A stretch of DNA of 64,000 bases from Polaribacter sp. SA4-10 (GCF_002163835.1 NZ_CP019331.1:1-64000), one strand, 5' to 3'. Positions 24,523 to 34,516 are shown, counted from the first letter of the stretch. A program made the numbers and translations. Notes: generated by a model from the letters alone, not told the origin.

Positions 24523-25257
24523 TTAATTTCTGTCTACAACACTTCCAGAACCAACAGATTTACTGTCTATATGTTTAGGATTTCCTTTGTAATAAATATT
24601 TCCAGAGCCAACTAAATTTGCTTTTATTTTAGTTTTTACAGTCGTTTTAATGCTTCCAGAACCTGCAACATTTGCACGAACTTCATTTGTTTTTAATTCA
24701 TAGGCTTTAATTCCTCCAGAGCCAGCAATAGTACAATTTAATTCATTTGTGTTACCAGACAAGTCAATATTACCAGACCCACCAATAGAAGCTCTTAAAG
24801 AGTCTGAATCTACTTTTAAAGTAATATTACCAGAACCTCCTAAACGTACATTAAAATCGGTGCTTTTTATAAGGTCTTCACTTGAAATATTACCAGAACC
24901 ACCTAAACTTATGCTTCTAATATCAGAAAAGGTAACAGTAACAGTTACTCTTTTTGTAGTTCTAATATTTGTGTTTTTTTTGTAGTTAATCTTAAGTTTA
25001 TTTCCAGAAACTTCAGTTTCTATAAAAGGAATAATATTCTCTTCACCTTCAATAGAAATTTCACCTTCTTTTCCTTTTATAAGAATAACATCAAAAGAAC
25101 CACCTGCAGTTATACCCTCATAATCTGAAGTTGTTCTTTTGACAGTAACAACTTTTCCGTTCCCTTTTATTTTTTCACTATTTCCCCACCAATCTTGTGC
25201 ATTTACTGCAAATGTGATTGTTAAAATTAAGCCAGTTAAAAGTATTTTCTTATTCAT
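24523..25257 (-). CDS. Head GIN domain (DUF2807) exported protein
   Basis: A 244-aa exported beta-rich protein with signal peptide MNKKILLTGLILTITFAVNA. It carries the DUF2807 auto-adhesin/head-GIN fold: repeated GSGNI/GSGSI turns (SLGGSGNISSED, RLGGSGNITLK, SIGGSGNIDLSG, IAGSGGIKA, VAGSGSIKT, LVGSGNIYYKG), about one every 21 residues, as in a right-handed beta-helix. It is the last gene of a four-gene unit behind an ECF sigma factor. The 22-base gap to the upstream gene supports co-transcription. The role of head-GIN proteins is not well established; surface or envelope adhesion has been proposed. Confidence 0.85.
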   Translation of the reverse strand: MNKKILLTGLILTITFAVNAQDWWGNSEKIKGNGKVVTVKRTTSDYEGITAGGSFDVILIKGKEGEISIEGEENIIPFIETEVSGNKLKINYKKNTNIRTTKRVTVTVTFSDIRSISLGGSGNISSEDLIKSTDFNVRLGGSGNITLKVDSDSLRASIGGSGNIDLSGNTNELNCTIAGSGGIKAYELKTNEVRANVAGSGSIKTTVKTKIKANLVGSGNIYYKGNPKHIDSKSVGSGSVVDRN

Positions 25258-25279
25258 AATATTAGTTTTTGATTGACTA

Positions 25280-26362
25280 TTAGTACTTCTCTTTAATGCT
25301 TACGCCACCATATTGAGATTTAATTTTTAAAGTTGAGTTCGTGTTTCCTTTACCATATTTACCCTCGTAATATTTCTTTGTAGATTTAGTAATGCTTTTA
25401 AAAATAGCCATTTTATCATCATCTCTTTTAAAACCTGCATATTGTAAATCTATTTCAAAATTAAAAACCACATCCGATGCTACTTCAATTCTAATGCCTG
25501 TATATTGAGTAGAAATAGTAATATTTTCGAAGCCTTTTACTAACTCTTTAATAGCTATAGATCCATAATCTGCGTCTATATTTAAATTTTTTCTAATCGT
25601 ACCAAATTTCATGCTTACATAATCAGAATTCCCTCTAACTGAATTTGCATCACCAATATCTATAGAACCATAATCAGTATTAAAAGCTACATTTTTTGTT
25701 TTTTCTAATTTTATAGTTGAATAATCTGCATTTATACTTATTTCTTGAGAAGTTTCTATTGTAAGTTTAGAGTAATCTAGATTTAGATCTCCACTTTTCA
25801 TATAATTTATATTTGAAGTTGAGCAATAATCTAAATTGATATTATTATCGGAAGCAGATAAATCTCCAATTGAAATTTTTCCATAATCGCAATTAATATC
25901 AGCTTTCCCAGATAAATTATCTAAATAAATACTTCCATAGTCATTATCTAAGTCTACAGAATTAGTTACTGGCATTTTAACAACATAATTAATTTGATAG
26001 TTGGTGTTTTTACTTTTCCCCCACCAAGACCAATTGCTTTTTTTTTCACCAAAAATAGTTTTGGCTTCAACATAAGAAGCACTGGCATTAAACTCGATAT
26101 TTATACTAGAAATTTTGTCTTCAATAGCATCTAAATCATTCCCTTTTACAGTAATTGTAACTTCAATTTCTACACGGTTTTTATCCCAAGTAGTAATGTT
26201 TAAATTTCCATATCTGTTATTTAAAGATACTTTTGCATCTTTATTTACAGAGAATTCTTTTTTTATTGTTCTGCTTTTTTCATGCTTCTTTTTATCTTTA
26301 TTAGCAAAAGCTACTAAAGGAATAAATAGCGCAAAAAGTATAATTTTATATATAGATTTCAT
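25280..26362 (-). CDS. Exported beta-helix-like protein (DUF4097-like)
   Basis: A 360-aa exported protein. A signal peptide (MKSIYKIILFALFIPLVAFA) is followed by a charged segment and a long series of short strands with the repeating DYGSI/DYSTI/DYGKI motif every 20 or so residues (LDNDYGSIYLD, NCDYGKISIG, NADYSTIKLE, NTDYGSIDIG, NADYGSIAIK), which predicts a beta-solenoid similar to DUF4097 and DUF2807 proteins. It overlaps the end of the anti-sigma-like gene by 17 bases, so translation is likely coupled. Function is unknown; it is probably a target gene of the sigma factor at 26860. Confidence 0.78.
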   Translation of the reverse strand: MKSIYKIILFALFIPLVAFANKDKKKHEKSRTIKKEFSVNKDAKVSLNNRYGNLNITTWDKNRVEIEVTITVKGNDLDAIEDKISSINIEFNASASYVEAKTIFGEKKSNWSWWGKSKNTNYQINYVVKMPVTNSVDLDNDYGSIYLDNLSGKADINCDYGKISIGDLSASDNNINLDYCSTSNINYMKSGDLNLDYSKLTIETSQEISINADYSTIKLEKTKNVAFNTDYGSIDIGDANSVRGNSDYVSMKFGTIRKNLNIDADYGSIAIKELVKGFENITISTQYTGIRIEVASDVVFNFEIDLQYAGFKRDDDKMAIFKSITKSTKKYYEGKYGKGNTNSTLKIKSQYGGVSIKEKY

Positions 26363-26870
26363 CGTTTAAAAGGTTAGGGTTTTTTATTTGTTCAATTTGT
26401 TTTACTGTGTTTTCTAAAACTTCTAAACGTCTTTGATAGTTTTTTATCATTGCATTTATAATTTTTCTTTGTTTGCCGTTATTTGTAAGTTCTGTTACAA
26501 ATGTTTTATAGTTATCTTCTAATTCCTCTAACTCCTCTAAAGCATTTTCGATAACATTTTCTGTATCTAAATTTCTATTTTTTTCTAAATTTTTTAACTC
26601 TTGATGAATCGTTGAAACAAAATAACTTTGAACTTCTTCCATTTTTGGAGAAACATCTGCTAAATCCATTTGACTCTTTTGATGCTTACTACCCAGCCAA
26701 AAACCAAAGATTAAAACTACAGATGCTGCTACACTTAGCCATTTCCAAGAAGTTTTATTTATTTTCTTAGGATGATTTAACTTGCGCTCAAAATGCTCTA
26801 AATGTCTAGAATTAGGTTCTTGAAAGTCGAACTCATTTTTAGAGAAAAATTGTTGTAATTTATCTTCCAT
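26346..26870 (-). CDS. Putative anti-sigma factor, single-pass membrane protein
   Basis: A 174-aa protein with a cytoplasmic N-terminal region (about 45 residues), one membrane helix (WLSVAASVVLIFGFWLG) and a periplasmic coiled-coil-like tail rich in Glu, Leu and Lys. This is the layout of a transmembrane anti-sigma factor, but I do not see a zinc-binding HxxxCxxC motif. The start at 26870 overlaps the sigma gene's stop in ATGGAAGATAA (11 bases), implying coupled translation and fixed stoichiometry. An in-frame start 27 bases upstream is less likely. The anti-sigma function is inferred from layout and position. Confidence 0.7.
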   Translation of the reverse strand: MEDKLQQFFSKNEFDFQEPNSRHLEHFERKLNHPKKINKTSWKWLSVAASVVLIFGFWLGSKHQKSQMDLADVSPKMEEVQSYFVSTIHQELKNLEKNRNLDTENVIENALEELEELEDNYKTFVTELTNNGKQRKIINAMIKNYQRRLEVLENTVKQIEQIKNPNLLNDEIYI

Positions 26871-27426
26871 ATTCTTGTGTTTGTATATTTTGTGCAAGTA
26901 AAATTTGCTTTAATTTCTTTTTTGCTCTAGAAACAGTTGTTCTAACATTTTCGTTTGTATACTCTAAAATCTGAGCAATTTCTTCATAATCATACCCTTC
27001 TATTAAATGTAAGTTCAAAACCAGTCTGTAATTTTCTTTTAAACCTTGTAAACAACGCAACACATTATTGGCTTTTAAACCAGAATAATCAATAGCTTCT
27101 TCTTCAACTTCATCATTAGTAATCACTTCCATTTTTACTTCTTGATATCTATTATTCTTTTTTAACTGTGTTAAGCTTTTATTGATTACTATTCTTTTTA
27201 ACCACGCACCAAAAGTGACTTCACCTTTATAGGTATTCATTTTTGTAAAAACTGTTAAAAACGCTTCTTGCATAATGTCTTCTGCTTCAAAATTATCTTT
27301 TAAAATACGATATGCAGTGTTATACATTGCTTTGTAATAAGCTTTGTAGATAGCTAACTGCGCGTTTTTATCTGACTTTTTGCAGCGTTCTATAAGTTTG
27401 GTTATATGTGGTTGATTAGTTTCCAA
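26860..27426 (-). CDS. RNA polymerase ECF sigma factor
   Basis: A 188-aa extracytoplasmic-function sigma factor that redirects RNA polymerase. Region 2 spans about residues 20-90 (YKAMYNTAYRILKDNFEAED, IMQEAFLTVF, TFGAWLKRIVINKSL), and region 4 about 125-180 (LNLHLIEGYDYEEIAQILEY, VRTTVSRAKKKLKQIL, the helix-turn-helix). It heads a unit with a membrane anti-sigma-like protein and two exported beta-solenoid proteins, all on one strand. That layout suggests sensing of envelope conditions and control of cell-surface proteins, possibly including its own operon. The signal is unknown. Confidence 0.92.
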   Translation of the reverse strand: METNQPHITKLIERCKKSDKNAQLAIYKAYYKAMYNTAYRILKDNFEAEDIMQEAFLTVFTKMNTYKGEVTFGAWLKRIVINKSLTQLKKNNRYQEVKMEVITNDEVEEEAIDYSGLKANNVLRCLQGLKENYRLVLNLHLIEGYDYEEIAQILEYTNENVRTTVSRAKKKLKQILLAQNIQTQEYGR

Positions 27427-27527
27427 TAAAACGTTTCTATACTAGAGACAAATTACTTTTTAATTTGTGACACTTTTCTAATAATAAAAATACACTTTTT
27501 AAATATGAAATAAAAAAATGAGCTCTT

Positions 27528-28481
27528 TTAAAGACTGCGTAATATTTTAAAAGCTTCATTTTTATTAGCTACTTTATGCAAGCTCCAATTCAAATCATAA
27601 TTTATTTTTTCTCCAATTTTCAATGTTTTTTCTGGACTTAAACATTCTAATTCAGTAAATAAATCATTTCCAAAAATAGTTACAGAAGTACCCTTGTCTG
27701 GGTATGAATTTTTATAAATAGTTTCAAAATTAAATTCTTCTATAAATAGTGATTCTTCTAAGTAACCAGCAACCCATTTTTTAGAATCTGAGCCTACTTT
27801 TTGAGGCGAATTATCTGTTGATTTTAATTCTAAAATAGAATTTTTTACAGTCACATTTATCGCTGCATAATTTTTAGCATCGGGCCATACAGGTATTAAA
27901 TACCCATTATTAAAAATACTTTTTTTATCAATTGGTAAATAACTAATATTAGGTGTTTTAATTTTTGATAAGCTCCAGATTGTAAGCGGTATTTTTTCTA
28001 AGGCTGTGTTTTTTGCAGATTTAATTTTAGTCAATTCTTGTTCAATCTTAACAGCAGTTCCAGTTTCAGAGATGGTAATCGTTCTTTTTATTTGTATACC
28101 AAGTATTTTACTTATTGGGCTTTCTAAAATAACGCCATTTTTTAAGTATGAAACTTTATATGGACTCGCATTTATATAAGGATCTGGCACATGTCTGCTA
28201 CCTGTTATAGTATTAAAATACTCTTCAGAGCAAGGTAAAACTCTGTTTCCACCTACATTTGGAGCCTGAATTTTATGGTCTTTTTTAAAATAGGCTCCAG
28301 TATTAAATATAGTTCCTTCTAGTTCTTGGTTTTCGTAAAATATATTTTCACCCGTTGTAAAACCATAATATATAATTCTCCCTATTTCAGGAACTACCAG
28401 AATTTTAATATCCAGATTTGAAATTTCAATGGTATTTTTCCAACCTTTATACTGTAAACTAAGAATTTTAATTTTAGACAT
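27528..28481 (-). CDS. DUF4380-like protein (aldose epimerase fold)
   Basis: A 317-aa cytoplasmic protein with no signal peptide. It looks like a galactose-mutarotase-type beta-sandwich: an N-terminal NTIEISNLDIKILVVPEIGRIIYYGF resembles the entry strands of DUF4380 proteins, followed by GGNRVLPCSEEYF and late conserved GEKINYDLNWSL. The ATG at 28481 is preferred; a TTG seven codons upstream adds nothing recognisable. It is monocistronic. No sugar-metabolism gene is adjacent. Family assignment is tentative and any enzymatic role unproven. Confidence 0.55.
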   Translation of the reverse strand: MSKIKILSLQYKGWKNTIEISNLDIKILVVPEIGRIIYYGFTTGENIFYENQELEGTIFNTGAYFKKDHKIQAPNVGGNRVLPCSEEYFNTITGSRHVPDPYINASPYKVSYLKNGVILESPISKILGIQIKRTITISETGTAVKIEQELTKIKSAKNTALEKIPLTIWSLSKIKTPNISYLPIDKKSIFNNGYLIPVWPDAKNYAAINVTVKNSILELKSTDNSPQKVGSDSKKWVAGYLEESLFIEEFNFETIYKNSYPDKGTSVTIFGNDLFTELECLSPEKTLKIGEKINYDLNWSLHKVANKNEAFKILRSL

Positions 28482-28685
28482 ACTTTTTATTTTCAATTGC
28501 AAAAATGATAAAAAAAAATGAAGTATTTACAATCTAATTATCAATGGCACAACTATTGGTTTCTTATAGTAGATAGTTTGTTAGGTAGGTTTTATTAAAT
28601 TGACTATCAGTGAATTAAAAATATAATAATTGATGTTAATTTCAGTTTTTTGAAATTAAATGTCAGTATGACAGATATAAAGAAA

Positions 28686-31142
28686 ATGAGTAAACCAAAA
28701 GTATTGCATATGGACAATTTGTCGCTTCAAAATATGTTAAACGAAGATTCGGAGTTAATTCCATTAATGACGCCAGAAGATGAGGAGATAATAAACAAGG
28801 AAAGTGTTCCTGAAACATTATCAATCTTACCTTTAAGAAATACCGTTTTATTTCCTGGAGTTGTAATTCCTATTACAGCTGGTAGAGATAAATCTATTCA
28901 GTTAATAAAAGATGCAAACAAAGGAGATAAAGTAATTGGTGTAGTTGCACAAAAGAATGAAGATGTAGAAGAACCTGGTTTAAAGGATATTCACACAACA
29001 GGTGTTGTAGCTCAAATATTACGTGTTTTAAAAATGCCCGATGGTAATACAACTGTTATTATTCAAGGTAAAAAACGTTTCCAAATTGAAAATGTTATTC
29101 AAGACGAACCTTATTTAAAAGCAACTGTAAAAGAAGCGGTAGATGATAAAACAGTAGATGATGAAAAGGAATTTAGAGCAATTATAGATTCTATAAAAGA
29201 GCAAGCATTAGAGGTTATTAAAGAAAACCCAATGTTACCTTCAGAGGCTTCATTTGCAATTAAAAACATTCAATCAGATTCTTTCTTGGTGAATTTTATT
29301 TCATCAAACATGGATTTATCTGTTGCTCAAAAGCAATTAATTTTAGAAAAGGATAATTTAAAAGAACGTGCTTTATTAGCATTAAAAAATTTAAATAAAG
29401 AGCTTCAGAAATTACAATTGCGAAATGATATTCAGTCTAAAACAAGAGAAGATTTAGACCAACAACAAAGAGAATATTATTTAAATCAGCAATTAAAAAC
29501 AATTCAAGAAGAATTAGGAGGTGTTTCTAATGACGAAGAGTTAGAAGAAATGCGCCAGAAGGCAATAACAAAAAAGTGGACGAAAGAAGTTGGAGACACT
29601 TTTGTAAAAGAATTGTCTCGCTTAAAAAGAATGAATCCACAAGCTGCAGAATATGGAGTTCAAAGAAGTTATTTAGAGTTAATGCTAGAGCTTCCTTGGG
29701 GAGAATATACCAAAGATAAGTTCGATTTAAAACGTGCTGTAAAAATTCTTGACAGAGATCATTTTGGATTAGAAAAAGTAAAAGAAAGGATTATAGAGCA
29801 TTTAGCAGTTTTAAAGCTAAAAGGCGATATGAAATCTCCAATTATATGTTTATATGGACCTCCAGGAGTTGGTAAAACTTCTTTAGGAAAATCTGTTGCA
29901 GAATCTTTAGGACGTAAATATGTACGTATGTCTTTAGGAGGTTTACGTGATGAAGCAGAAATTAGAGGACATAGAAAAACATACATTGGTGCAATGCCTG
30001 GTAGATTAATTCAGAATTTGAAAAAAGCAGGAAGTTCAAATCCAGTTTTTGTTTTAGATGAAATTGATAAATTAGGACAAAGCCATCAAGGAGATCCTTC
30101 TTCTGCAATGTTAGAAGTGTTAGATCCAGAGCAAAATACTGAGTTTTATGATAATTACTTAGAAGTTGGTTATGATTTATCTAAAGTGCTTTTTATTGCA
30201 ACAGCAAATAATTTAGGAGAAATTCCTTGGGCGCTGCGTGATAGAATGGAAATTATTAATGTATCTGGGTATACAATTGAAGAAAAAATAGAAATAGCCA
30301 AAAGACATTTATTACCAAAACAAATAAAAGAACACGGTTTAACTTCTGCTCATATAAAAATAGGAAAACCACAACTAGAAAAAATTGTTGAAGGTTATAC
30401 AAGAGAATCTGGTGTTAGAGGTTTAGAAAAACAAATTGCTAAAGTGGTTCGTTTTGCAGCAAAATCTATTGCATTAGAAGAAGAATATGATGTAAAAATT
30501 TCATCAGAAATGATTGAAACAATTCTAGGAGCTCCAAGATTAGAAAGAGATAAATATGAAAATAATGGTGTAGCAGGTGTTGTTACAGGTTTAGCATGGA
30601 CACAAGTTGGAGGAGATATTTTGTTTATTGAATCAATTTTATCTAAAGGAAAAGGTACTTTAACAATTACCGGTAATTTAGGTAAGGTGATGAAAGAATC
30701 TGCAACCATTGCAATGGAATACATTAAAGCAAATGCAGATGAATTTGGAATTGATGGTGACATTTTAAATAAGTACAATGTTCATATTCACGTACCAGAA
30801 GGCGCAACTCCAAAAGATGGGCCAAGTGCAGGTATTACAATGTTAACGTCTTTAGTCTCTTTATATACACAGAGAAGAGTGAAAAGTAATTTAGCAATGA
30901 CAGGTGAAATTACGCTAAGAGGAAAAGTATTACCAGTTGGTGGAATTAAAGAAAAAATATTGGCTGCTAAAAGAGCAAATATTAAAGAAATAATTTTGTG
31001 TATTGATAACAAAAAAGATATTGAAGAAATTAAAGAAAGTTACCTAAAAGGATTAACATTTCATTATGTTTCTGAAATGAGTGAAGTTATTGATCTTGCT
31101 GTAACAAAGCAAAAAGTAAAAAAAGCTAAGAAATTAGTGTAA
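28686..31142 (+). CDS. lon: ATP-dependent protease Lon
   Basis: Cytoplasmic AAA+ serine protease that degrades misfolded and regulatory proteins. The product is 818 aa from the chosen ATG ([11 protein letters not shown]). The N-terminal substrate-binding domain (about 40-250) begins [16 protein letters not shown]. The ATPase has Walker [14 protein letters not shown] and Walker [11 protein letters not shown], and the C-terminal protease domain shows DGPSAGITM (catalytic Ser) and [12 protein letters not shown] (catalytic Lys). An ATG at 28668 and a TTG at 28650 are possible upstream starts; I chose 28686 from similarity to flavobacterial Lon N-termini. It is followed by a strong terminator. Confidence 0.95.
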   Translation: MSKPKVLHMDNLSLQNMLNEDSELIPLMTPEDEEIINKESVPETLSILPLRNTVLFPGVVIPITAGRDKSIQLIKDANKGDKVIGVVAQKNEDVEEPGLKDIHTTGVVAQILRVLKMPDGNTTVIIQGKKRFQIENVIQDEPYLKATVKEAVDDKTVDDEKEFRAIIDSIKEQALEVIKENPMLPSEASFAIKNIQSDSFLVNFISSNMDLSVAQKQLILEKDNLKERALLALKNLNKELQKLQLRNDIQSKTREDLDQQQREYYLNQQLKTIQEELGGVSNDEELEEMRQKAITKKWTKEVGDTFVKELSRLKRMNPQAAEYGVQRSYLELMLELPWGEYTKDKFDLKRAVKILDRDHFGLEKVKERIIEHLAVLKLKGDMKSPIICLYGPPGVGKTSLGKSVAESLGRKYVRMSLGGLRDEAEIRGHRKTYIGAMPGRLIQNLKKAGSSNPVFVLDEIDKLGQSHQGDPSSAMLEVLDPEQNTEFYDNYLEVGYDLSKVLFIATANNLGEIPWALRDRMEIINVSGYTIEEKIEIAKRHLLPKQIKEHGLTSAHIKIGKPQLEKIVEGYTRESGVRGLEKQIAKVVRFAAKSIALEEEYDVKISSEMIETILGAPRLERDKYENNGVAGVVTGLAWTQVGGDILFIESILSKGKGTLTITGNLGKVMKESATIAMEYIKANADEFGIDGDILNKYNVHIHVPEGATPKDGPSAGITMLTSLVSLYTQRRVKSNLAMTGEITLRGKVLPVGGIKEKILAAKRANIKEIILCIDNKKDIEEIKESYLKGLTFHYVSEMSEVIDLAVTKQKVKKAKKLV

Positions 31143-31156
31143 GTAAGTTTTTTAAA

Positions 31157-31186
31157 AAAAAAGCAGCCAATTGGCTGCTTTTTTTA
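31157..31186 (+). terminator. Terminator of lon
   Basis: AAGCAGCCAATTGGCTGCTT self-complementary stem with A and T runs, 15 bases after the stop. It also faces the convergent SDR gene. Confidence 0.92.
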
Positions 31187-31234
31187 ATTGCAATAAACAC
31201 AGTTTGGTAAGTTTAAACTTGCCTTTAGCTGTCT

Positions 31235-31960
31235 TTAAAAATTTCTAATATCAATGATATCTCCACTTTGTAATTGATTCTCAATATCAATACTGTAGAT
31301 CTTTTCTGCAACAAATTCGGAAGAATATAATTCGTTATTTTCTTTTAAATCTTTAAAACGTTGTACATTTTTGAAATCAGCTTTATTAGTTTTTCTAATC
31401 TGATTCTGCATATTAGTGTCTACAACTCCAGGATAAATTGCTACACATTTTACACCATTCTCAATTTCACTTTGTTCTGCTGCAATTGCTTTTGTTGTCA
31501 TGTCTAACGCCGCTTTAGATGTACAATAAACACTCCAGCCTTCATAAGGTTTTGTTGCTGCGCCAGATGAAATATTAATAATTTGTTTTTTGCAATTCCA
31601 GTTTTGAGTCTCTTTTATAAACAGATTAGATAAAACAAGTGGAGTAGTGGTATTTAATTGAATAGATTTAGCAATATCTTCTGGATCTAAGTTTTCTAAA
31701 GTGGAAATTTCGCCTAATCTTCCTGCATTATTTAGTAACGTAATTGAAGAAATACGCTCTTTATCAATTTGATTAAATATGCTTTTCAGTGCTTTTGGTA
31801 CTTCTTTAATAGCACTTAAATCTGCTTTAATTTCTGTAAATTTTTCTGAATTAGAAAGGCTTCTGGCAATCGAAAAAACATGGTACTTTTCTGAAGTATA
31901 TTTTTCAGCCAAAGCTTTACCAATTCCTTTACTTCCTCCAGTAATAATTAAGATATTCAT
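31235..31960 (-). CDS. SDR family oxidoreductase
   Basis: A 241-aa short-chain dehydrogenase/reductase. The cofactor loop TGGSKGIGKAL near the N-terminus and the NNAG motif (LLNNAGRLG) are typical of classical SDRs. The catalytic set is Ser (ISSGAA), Tyr and Lys in YCTSKAALD (Y-x3-K). The length and YPGVVDTNMQNQIR resemble sepiapterin reductase/benzil reductase-type SDRs. It is alone between lon and mazG. The substrate is unknown. Confidence 0.85.
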   Translation of the reverse strand: MNILIITGGSKGIGKALAEKYTSEKYHVFSIARSLSNSEKFTEIKADLSAIKEVPKALKSIFNQIDKERISSITLLNNAGRLGEISTLENLDPEDIAKSIQLNTTTPLVLSNLFIKETQNWNCKKQIINISSGAATKPYEGWSVYCTSKAALDMTTKAIAAEQSEIENGVKCVAIYPGVVDTNMQNQIRKTNKADFKNVQRFKDLKENNELYSSEFVAEKIYSIDIENQLQSGDIIDIRNF

Positions 31961-32066
31961 TAAGTAAAGATACTAAAATGTCATTTTAGTACAAAGTGTG
32001 AAAGTTATTAGTGAAAAGGAGATTTCTAAATCGCTTAAAAAAGCTCATTTTTAAATGAAAGAAAAC

Positions 32067-32846
32067 TTATTTAAAGAATTTTTTCGAATTCTCCCAATGA
32101 ACATCCATTTCAGTTAAAGACATATCAGAAAGTTCTTTGCCTTCTTTTTTTGCTTCTTTTTCTAAATATTGAAAGCGATTGATAAATTTTTTATTTGTTT
32201 TTTCTAAAGCATTTTCTGGATTTACACCAATAAAACGAGCATAATTAATCATAGAAAAAAGTACATCACCAAATTCTTTTTCGGTGTTTTCTATATTACC
32301 AGCTTTAATTTCTTCATTTAGCTCAGAAAGTTCTTCTTGAACTTTTCCCCAAACTTGTTGAGGTTCTTCCCAATCAAAACCAACGCCAGCAACTTTTTCT
32401 TGTATTCTACTAGCTTTTACAACAGCAGGTAAGCTTATAGGAACGCCTTCTAAAACAGAAGTTTTTCCTTCTTTCAACTTTAGTTGTTCCCAATTACGTT
32501 TTACTTCAGCTTCGTCTTTTACAACAACATCTCCATAAATATGTGGATGTCTATGAATTAATTTATCACAAATAGAATTGGCAACATCCGCAATGTCAAA
32601 AGCATTTTTTTCAGCACCAATTTTAGAATAAAAAACGATGTGCAAAAGCACATCGCCTAATTCTTTCTTTATTTCTTGTAAATCGTTTTCTAAGATTGCA
32701 TCGGCTAATTCATAAGTTTCTTCTATCGTTAAATGACGCAAAGATTCTAAGGTTTGCTTTTTATCCCATGGACATTTTTCACGGAGTTCGTCCATAATAT
32801 CCAATAACCGATTAAAAGCTTTTAGCTGATTTTCTCTAGAATTCAT
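32067..32846 (-). CDS. mazG: Nucleoside triphosphate pyrophosphohydrolase MazG
   Basis: Hydrolyses (d)NTPs to the monophosphate and pyrophosphate, cleaning the nucleotide pool and affecting ppGpp in E. coli. The 259-aa protein has two MazG repeats: the N-terminal one with CPWDKKQTLESLRHLTIEE and an EExxE...ExxD metal pattern (EELGDVLLHIVFY type), and the C-terminal one with EFGDVLFSMINYAR. Length is that of the full two-domain E. coli-type enzyme. It lies in a minus-strand run mazG, DUF5606, def; the 61-base gap upstream contains the TGCAAAC repeats. Confidence 0.94.
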   Translation of the reverse strand: MNSRENQLKAFNRLLDIMDELREKCPWDKKQTLESLRHLTIEETYELADAILENDLQEIKKELGDVLLHIVFYSKIGAEKNAFDIADVANSICDKLIHRHPHIYGDVVVKDEAEVKRNWEQLKLKEGKTSVLEGVPISLPAVVKASRIQEKVAGVGFDWEEPQQVWGKVQEELSELNEEIKAGNIENTEKEFGDVLFSMINYARFIGVNPENALEKTNKKFINRFQYLEKEAKKEGKELSDMSLTEMDVHWENSKKFFK

Positions 32847-32881
32847 TTTTTTTTTGAAGTTTTAAAGTTGAAGAGTATTTA

Positions 32882-32908
32882 TTTTGCAAACTGCAAACTG
32901 CAAACTGT
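32882..32908. repeat. Short TGCAAAC tandem repeat
   Basis: About three and a half copies of the 7-base unit TGCAAAC between mazG and the DUF5606 gene. Similar AACTG/CAGT-rich arrays occur at 50738-50894 and 52968-53040, so it looks like one class of intergenic simple repeat. Confidence 0.7.
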
Positions 32909-33330
32909 TACTGTTCACTTTCTACTTCTTCTGTTGTAGCTTCAATTTTTGAAAAATCCATTCCAGATTTTACTAAAGAGTTATACCATTGTATTACTTT
33001 CTTAATATTAGAAGTATAAACTCTTTCAGCGTCATAATCTGGTAAAACTTCAGTGAAAAATGCTTCTAATTTTTTAGCACTTTCTTTATGAGAAATTGCT
33101 TCTTTACCTTCTGTTTTTTCAAACATAGATTTAAAGATGTTTAATAAAGGCACATCTTCTTCATAGGTGTAAATTGCAATATTTTCTAACAAACTTACGT
33201 TTTGTGTAGTGTTAATTGCTAGTCTTTTATTGTCAATTAAAGACTCAACAATAATTGCGTTTTTAGATTGAGAAACTACTTGGTATAAACCAGGTTTACC
33301 CGTAACTGATATAATTTTATTAAATTCCAT
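32908..33330 (-). CDS. DUF5606 domain protein
   Basis: A 140-aa cytoplasmic protein. The N-terminal 60 residues (FNKIISVTGKPGLYQVVSQS, then NAIIVESLIDNKRLAI) match the DUF5606 pattern known from Bacteroidota. The rest is acidic and probably helical. It starts 30 bases after def on the same strand, and def-DUF5606-mazG is a common order in Flavobacteriaceae; co-transcription is likely. No function is established for the family; the fold may be an SH3-like RNA- or protein-binding barrel. Confidence 0.82.
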   Translation of the reverse strand: MEFNKIISVTGKPGLYQVVSQSKNAIIVESLIDNKRLAINTTQNVSLLENIAIYTYEEDVPLLNIFKSMFEKTEGKEAISHKESAKKLEAFFTEVLPDYDAERVYTSNIKKVIQWYNSLVKSGMDFSKIEATTEEVESEQ

Positions 33331-33360
33331 TTTAGTATGTTTTTAAGTTCTTATGTAGAC

Positions 33361-33951
33361 TTATTTTCCTTTTTTTAAATTAGGGAAACGCATTCTGTAA
33401 TCTGCATTAATTTTCCCTTTAGATATATTTTCTAATTTCTTTTTTATGATTCTCTTCTTAAGAGTTGAAAGTTTATCTGTAAATAAAATTCCTTCAATAT
33501 GATCATATTCGTGCTGAAATACTCTTGCTGCTAAACCATCTAAAATTTCAGTATGAATTTTAAAATCTTCATCTTGATATTCTATTGTTATTTTTGGTTG
33601 ACGAAAAACATCTTCTCTAACATCAGGAATACTTAAGCACCCTTCATTAAAAACCCATTCATCACCTTCTTCTTCAACTATTTGAGCATTAATAAAAACT
33701 TTATTAAAGTTTTTTAAAGCTTCTCTATCTTTTTCAGATAATTCTTCATCTTCAGCAAAAGGCGAAGCATCTATAATAAATAAACGAATTGCTTTTCCAA
33801 TTTGAGGAGCAGCCAAACCAACACCAGAAGCATTGTACATGGTTTCTTTCATGTTGGTAATCAACTTTTCTAATTCAGGGTAATCTGCATCGATTTCCAC
33901 GCCTACTTTACGTAAAACAGGATCTCCATAAGCAATAATAGGTAAAATCAT
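33361..33951 (-). CDS. def: Peptide deformylase
   Basis: Removes the formyl group from the initiator methionine of new proteins. The 196-aa enzyme has all three motifs: GVGLAAPQIG (residues about 43-52), EGCLSIP with the metal-binding cysteine, and QHEYDHIEG with the two metal-binding histidines and catalytic Glu. It is preceded by a minus-strand TATTTTTG (33982-33975), a likely -7 element. Downstream genes DUF5606 and mazG probably share its transcript. Confidence 0.96.
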   Translation of the reverse strand: MILPIIAYGDPVLRKVGVEIDADYPELEKLITNMKETMYNASGVGLAAPQIGKAIRLFIIDASPFAEDEELSEKDREALKNFNKVFINAQIVEEEGDEWVFNEGCLSIPDVREDVFRQPKITIEYQDEDFKIHTEILDGLAARVFQHEYDHIEGILFTDKLSTLKKRIIKKKLENISKGKINADYRMRFPNLKKGK

Positions 33952-34105
33952 TTATTTTTATTTAAAAACGATTGCAAAAATACAATTTAGAAATATGAAT
34001 TACGAATTTAAAATTAGGAATTTAATTGAGTGTATATTAATTTTTTGACTTTTTAAAGTTGAAAAAGCAAGCTTACATAATTAAATTTTTAAACAATTAC
34101 ACAAG

Positions 34106-34516
34106 TTATTGATTGTATAAATACGACTGTAAAATAATTGTGGCACTAATTTCATCAACTAATGCTTTATTTTTTCGTTTATTTTTTCCCAAACCACTAT
34201 CAATCATTGTTTGAAAAGCCATTTTAGAAGTAAAACGTTCATCAACTCTTTGCATAGGTATGTGAGGAATCGCTTTGGCTAATTTTTTTAAAAAAGGAAT
34301 AATTAAAGCTTCACTTTCGCTATCAGAATTATCCATTTGTTTAGGTTTTCCAACTAAAAATAAATCAACCTTTTCTTTTGAGATATAATCCTTTAAGAAA
34401 GGAAGTAATTCATCTGTGCCTATTGTTGTTAAACCAGATGCAATAATTTGCATTTCATCAGTAACGGCAATTCCTGTTCTTTTTTTTCCAAAATCAATAG
34501 CTAAAACTCTTCCCAA
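34106..34516 (-). CDS. ruvX: RuvX/YqgF, putative pre-16S rRNA nuclease
   Basis: A 136-aa RNase H-fold protein needed for maturation of the 16S rRNA 5' end in other bacteria; older names call it a Holliday junction resolvase. The start MGRVLAIDFGKKRTGIAVTD carries the first catalytic Asp, DLFLVGKPKQMDN the middle motif, and VDERFTSKMAFQ plus KALVDEISATIILQSYL the last. It is divergent from dapD; the 117-base gap holds the dapD -7 element (34607-34614) and a minus-strand TATTTTTG (34538-34531). Confidence 0.92.
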   Translation of the reverse strand: MGRVLAIDFGKKRTGIAVTDEMQIIASGLTTIGTDELLPFLKDYISKEKVDLFLVGKPKQMDNSDSESEALIIPFLKKLAKAIPHIPMQRVDERFTSKMAFQTMIDSGLGKNKRKNKALVDEISATIILQSYLYNQ

